A stretch of 5,369 nucleotides of DNA from Spirochaeta sp. (lineage in GTDB: Bacteria; Spirochaetota; Spirochaetia; Spirochaetales_E; Spirochaetaceae_B): the NCBI GenBank assembly GCA_030590585.1, contig JAUUYD010000198.1:1-5369 (forward strand), in the 5' to 3' direction. Below, piece after piece: positions 5,337-5,369 of this stretch (its first letter is position 1; every line of letters starts with the position of its first letter). The notes beneath the pieces are model-generated. The model saw only the letters and a program-made list of their open reading frames with translations. It was not told the DNA's origin and did no database searches. Made by a program: the position numbers and the translations under genes.

Positions 5337-5369
5337 ATGAAATTGACATTGAAAAACCAGCTGTCAGGG
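5337..5369 (+). CDS. Possible start of a gene running off the right edge (partial)
   Basis: From ATG at 5337 an open frame reads MKLTLKNQLSG to the window end. The short basic, amphipathic start resembles the cytoplasmic lead-in before a first membrane helix, as in methyl-accepting chemotaxis proteins and sensor kinases. Only 11 codons are visible, and no good Shine-Dalgarno site is seen in the bases just upstream, so this is a tentative call. Confidence 0.25.
   Translation, partial: MKLTLKNQLSG

Noticed and set aside
5343..5348. A perfect TTGACA hexamer on the plus strand
   Set aside because: It would be a -35 box, but no -10 can be placed before the window ends, and it falls inside the possible coding start at 5337.
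5032..5349. A 105-codon minus-strand open frame, and an overlapping 71-codon one (5111-5326), through the right-hand region
   Set aside because: Both run through the inverted-repeat element and the REP-like copies and have Arg/Gly/Pro-rich, low-information sequences with no domain. GC-rich repeats often leave such frames open. Both frames also stay open to the right edge, so a gene entering from outside the window cannot be fully excluded.

Overview
The window looks like bacterial chromosome with tightly packed carbohydrate-metabolism genes and about 450 bases of regulatory and repeat-rich DNA at the right end. Base composition is near balanced by eye, genes use ATG starts with recognisable Shine-Dalgarno sites, and intergenic gaps are short or negative. 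The protein types (a xylose-isomerase-like TIM barrel, a NagA-like deacetylase, a DapA-like aldolase and a divergent extended SDR) recur together in environmental sugar degraders such as spirochaetes, planctomycetes and Bacteroidetes. I lean weakly towards a spirochaete, but nothing in the window proves it.

Layout. At the left edge (1-73) the last 23 codons of an unidentified plus-strand gene end in a TAATG overlap with a complete sugar phosphate isomerase/epimerase gene (73-966). This gene converges on a four-gene minus-strand operon, and a perfect 9-bp inverted repeat (961-990) overlaps both stop codons as a shared terminator candidate. Read in its own direction, the operon is: an NAD-dependent epimerase/dehydratase-like protein (4924-3887), a dihydrodipicolinate synthase-family lyase/aldolase (3854-2784), a TetR-family regulator (2796-2158) and an N-acetylglucosamine-6-phosphate deacetylase-like amidohydrolase (2168-981). 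The last three genes overlap by 13 and 11 bases, so their translation is probably coupled.

Upstream of the operon, a sigma70-type promoter candidate (4992-5020, minus strand) has a 15-bp palindrome filling its 17-bp spacer. A second 15-bp palindrome touches the -35 box, with its centre 21 bp from the first. These are good operator candidates, most simply for the TetR protein encoded in the same operon, which would give an autoregulated, substrate-induced catabolic unit.

Further right (5055-5322) lies a block of non-coding repeats. It holds a 149-bp element bounded by 25/26-nt imperfect inverted repeats, then two direct copies of a 36-39-nt REP-like hairpin separated by a small perfect hairpin. 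The last 33 bases may begin another plus-strand gene.

Function. A plausible reading is breakdown of a modified, possibly N-acylated or oxidised, sugar: epimerase/oxidoreductase, Schiff-base aldolase and N-deacylase, with the convergent isomerase acting in related sugar metabolism. The substrate cannot be read from the sequence. Two enzymes depart from their families' textbook active sites: the epimerase has alanine where the catalytic lysine is expected, and the DapA homologue has replaced the GTTGE motif.
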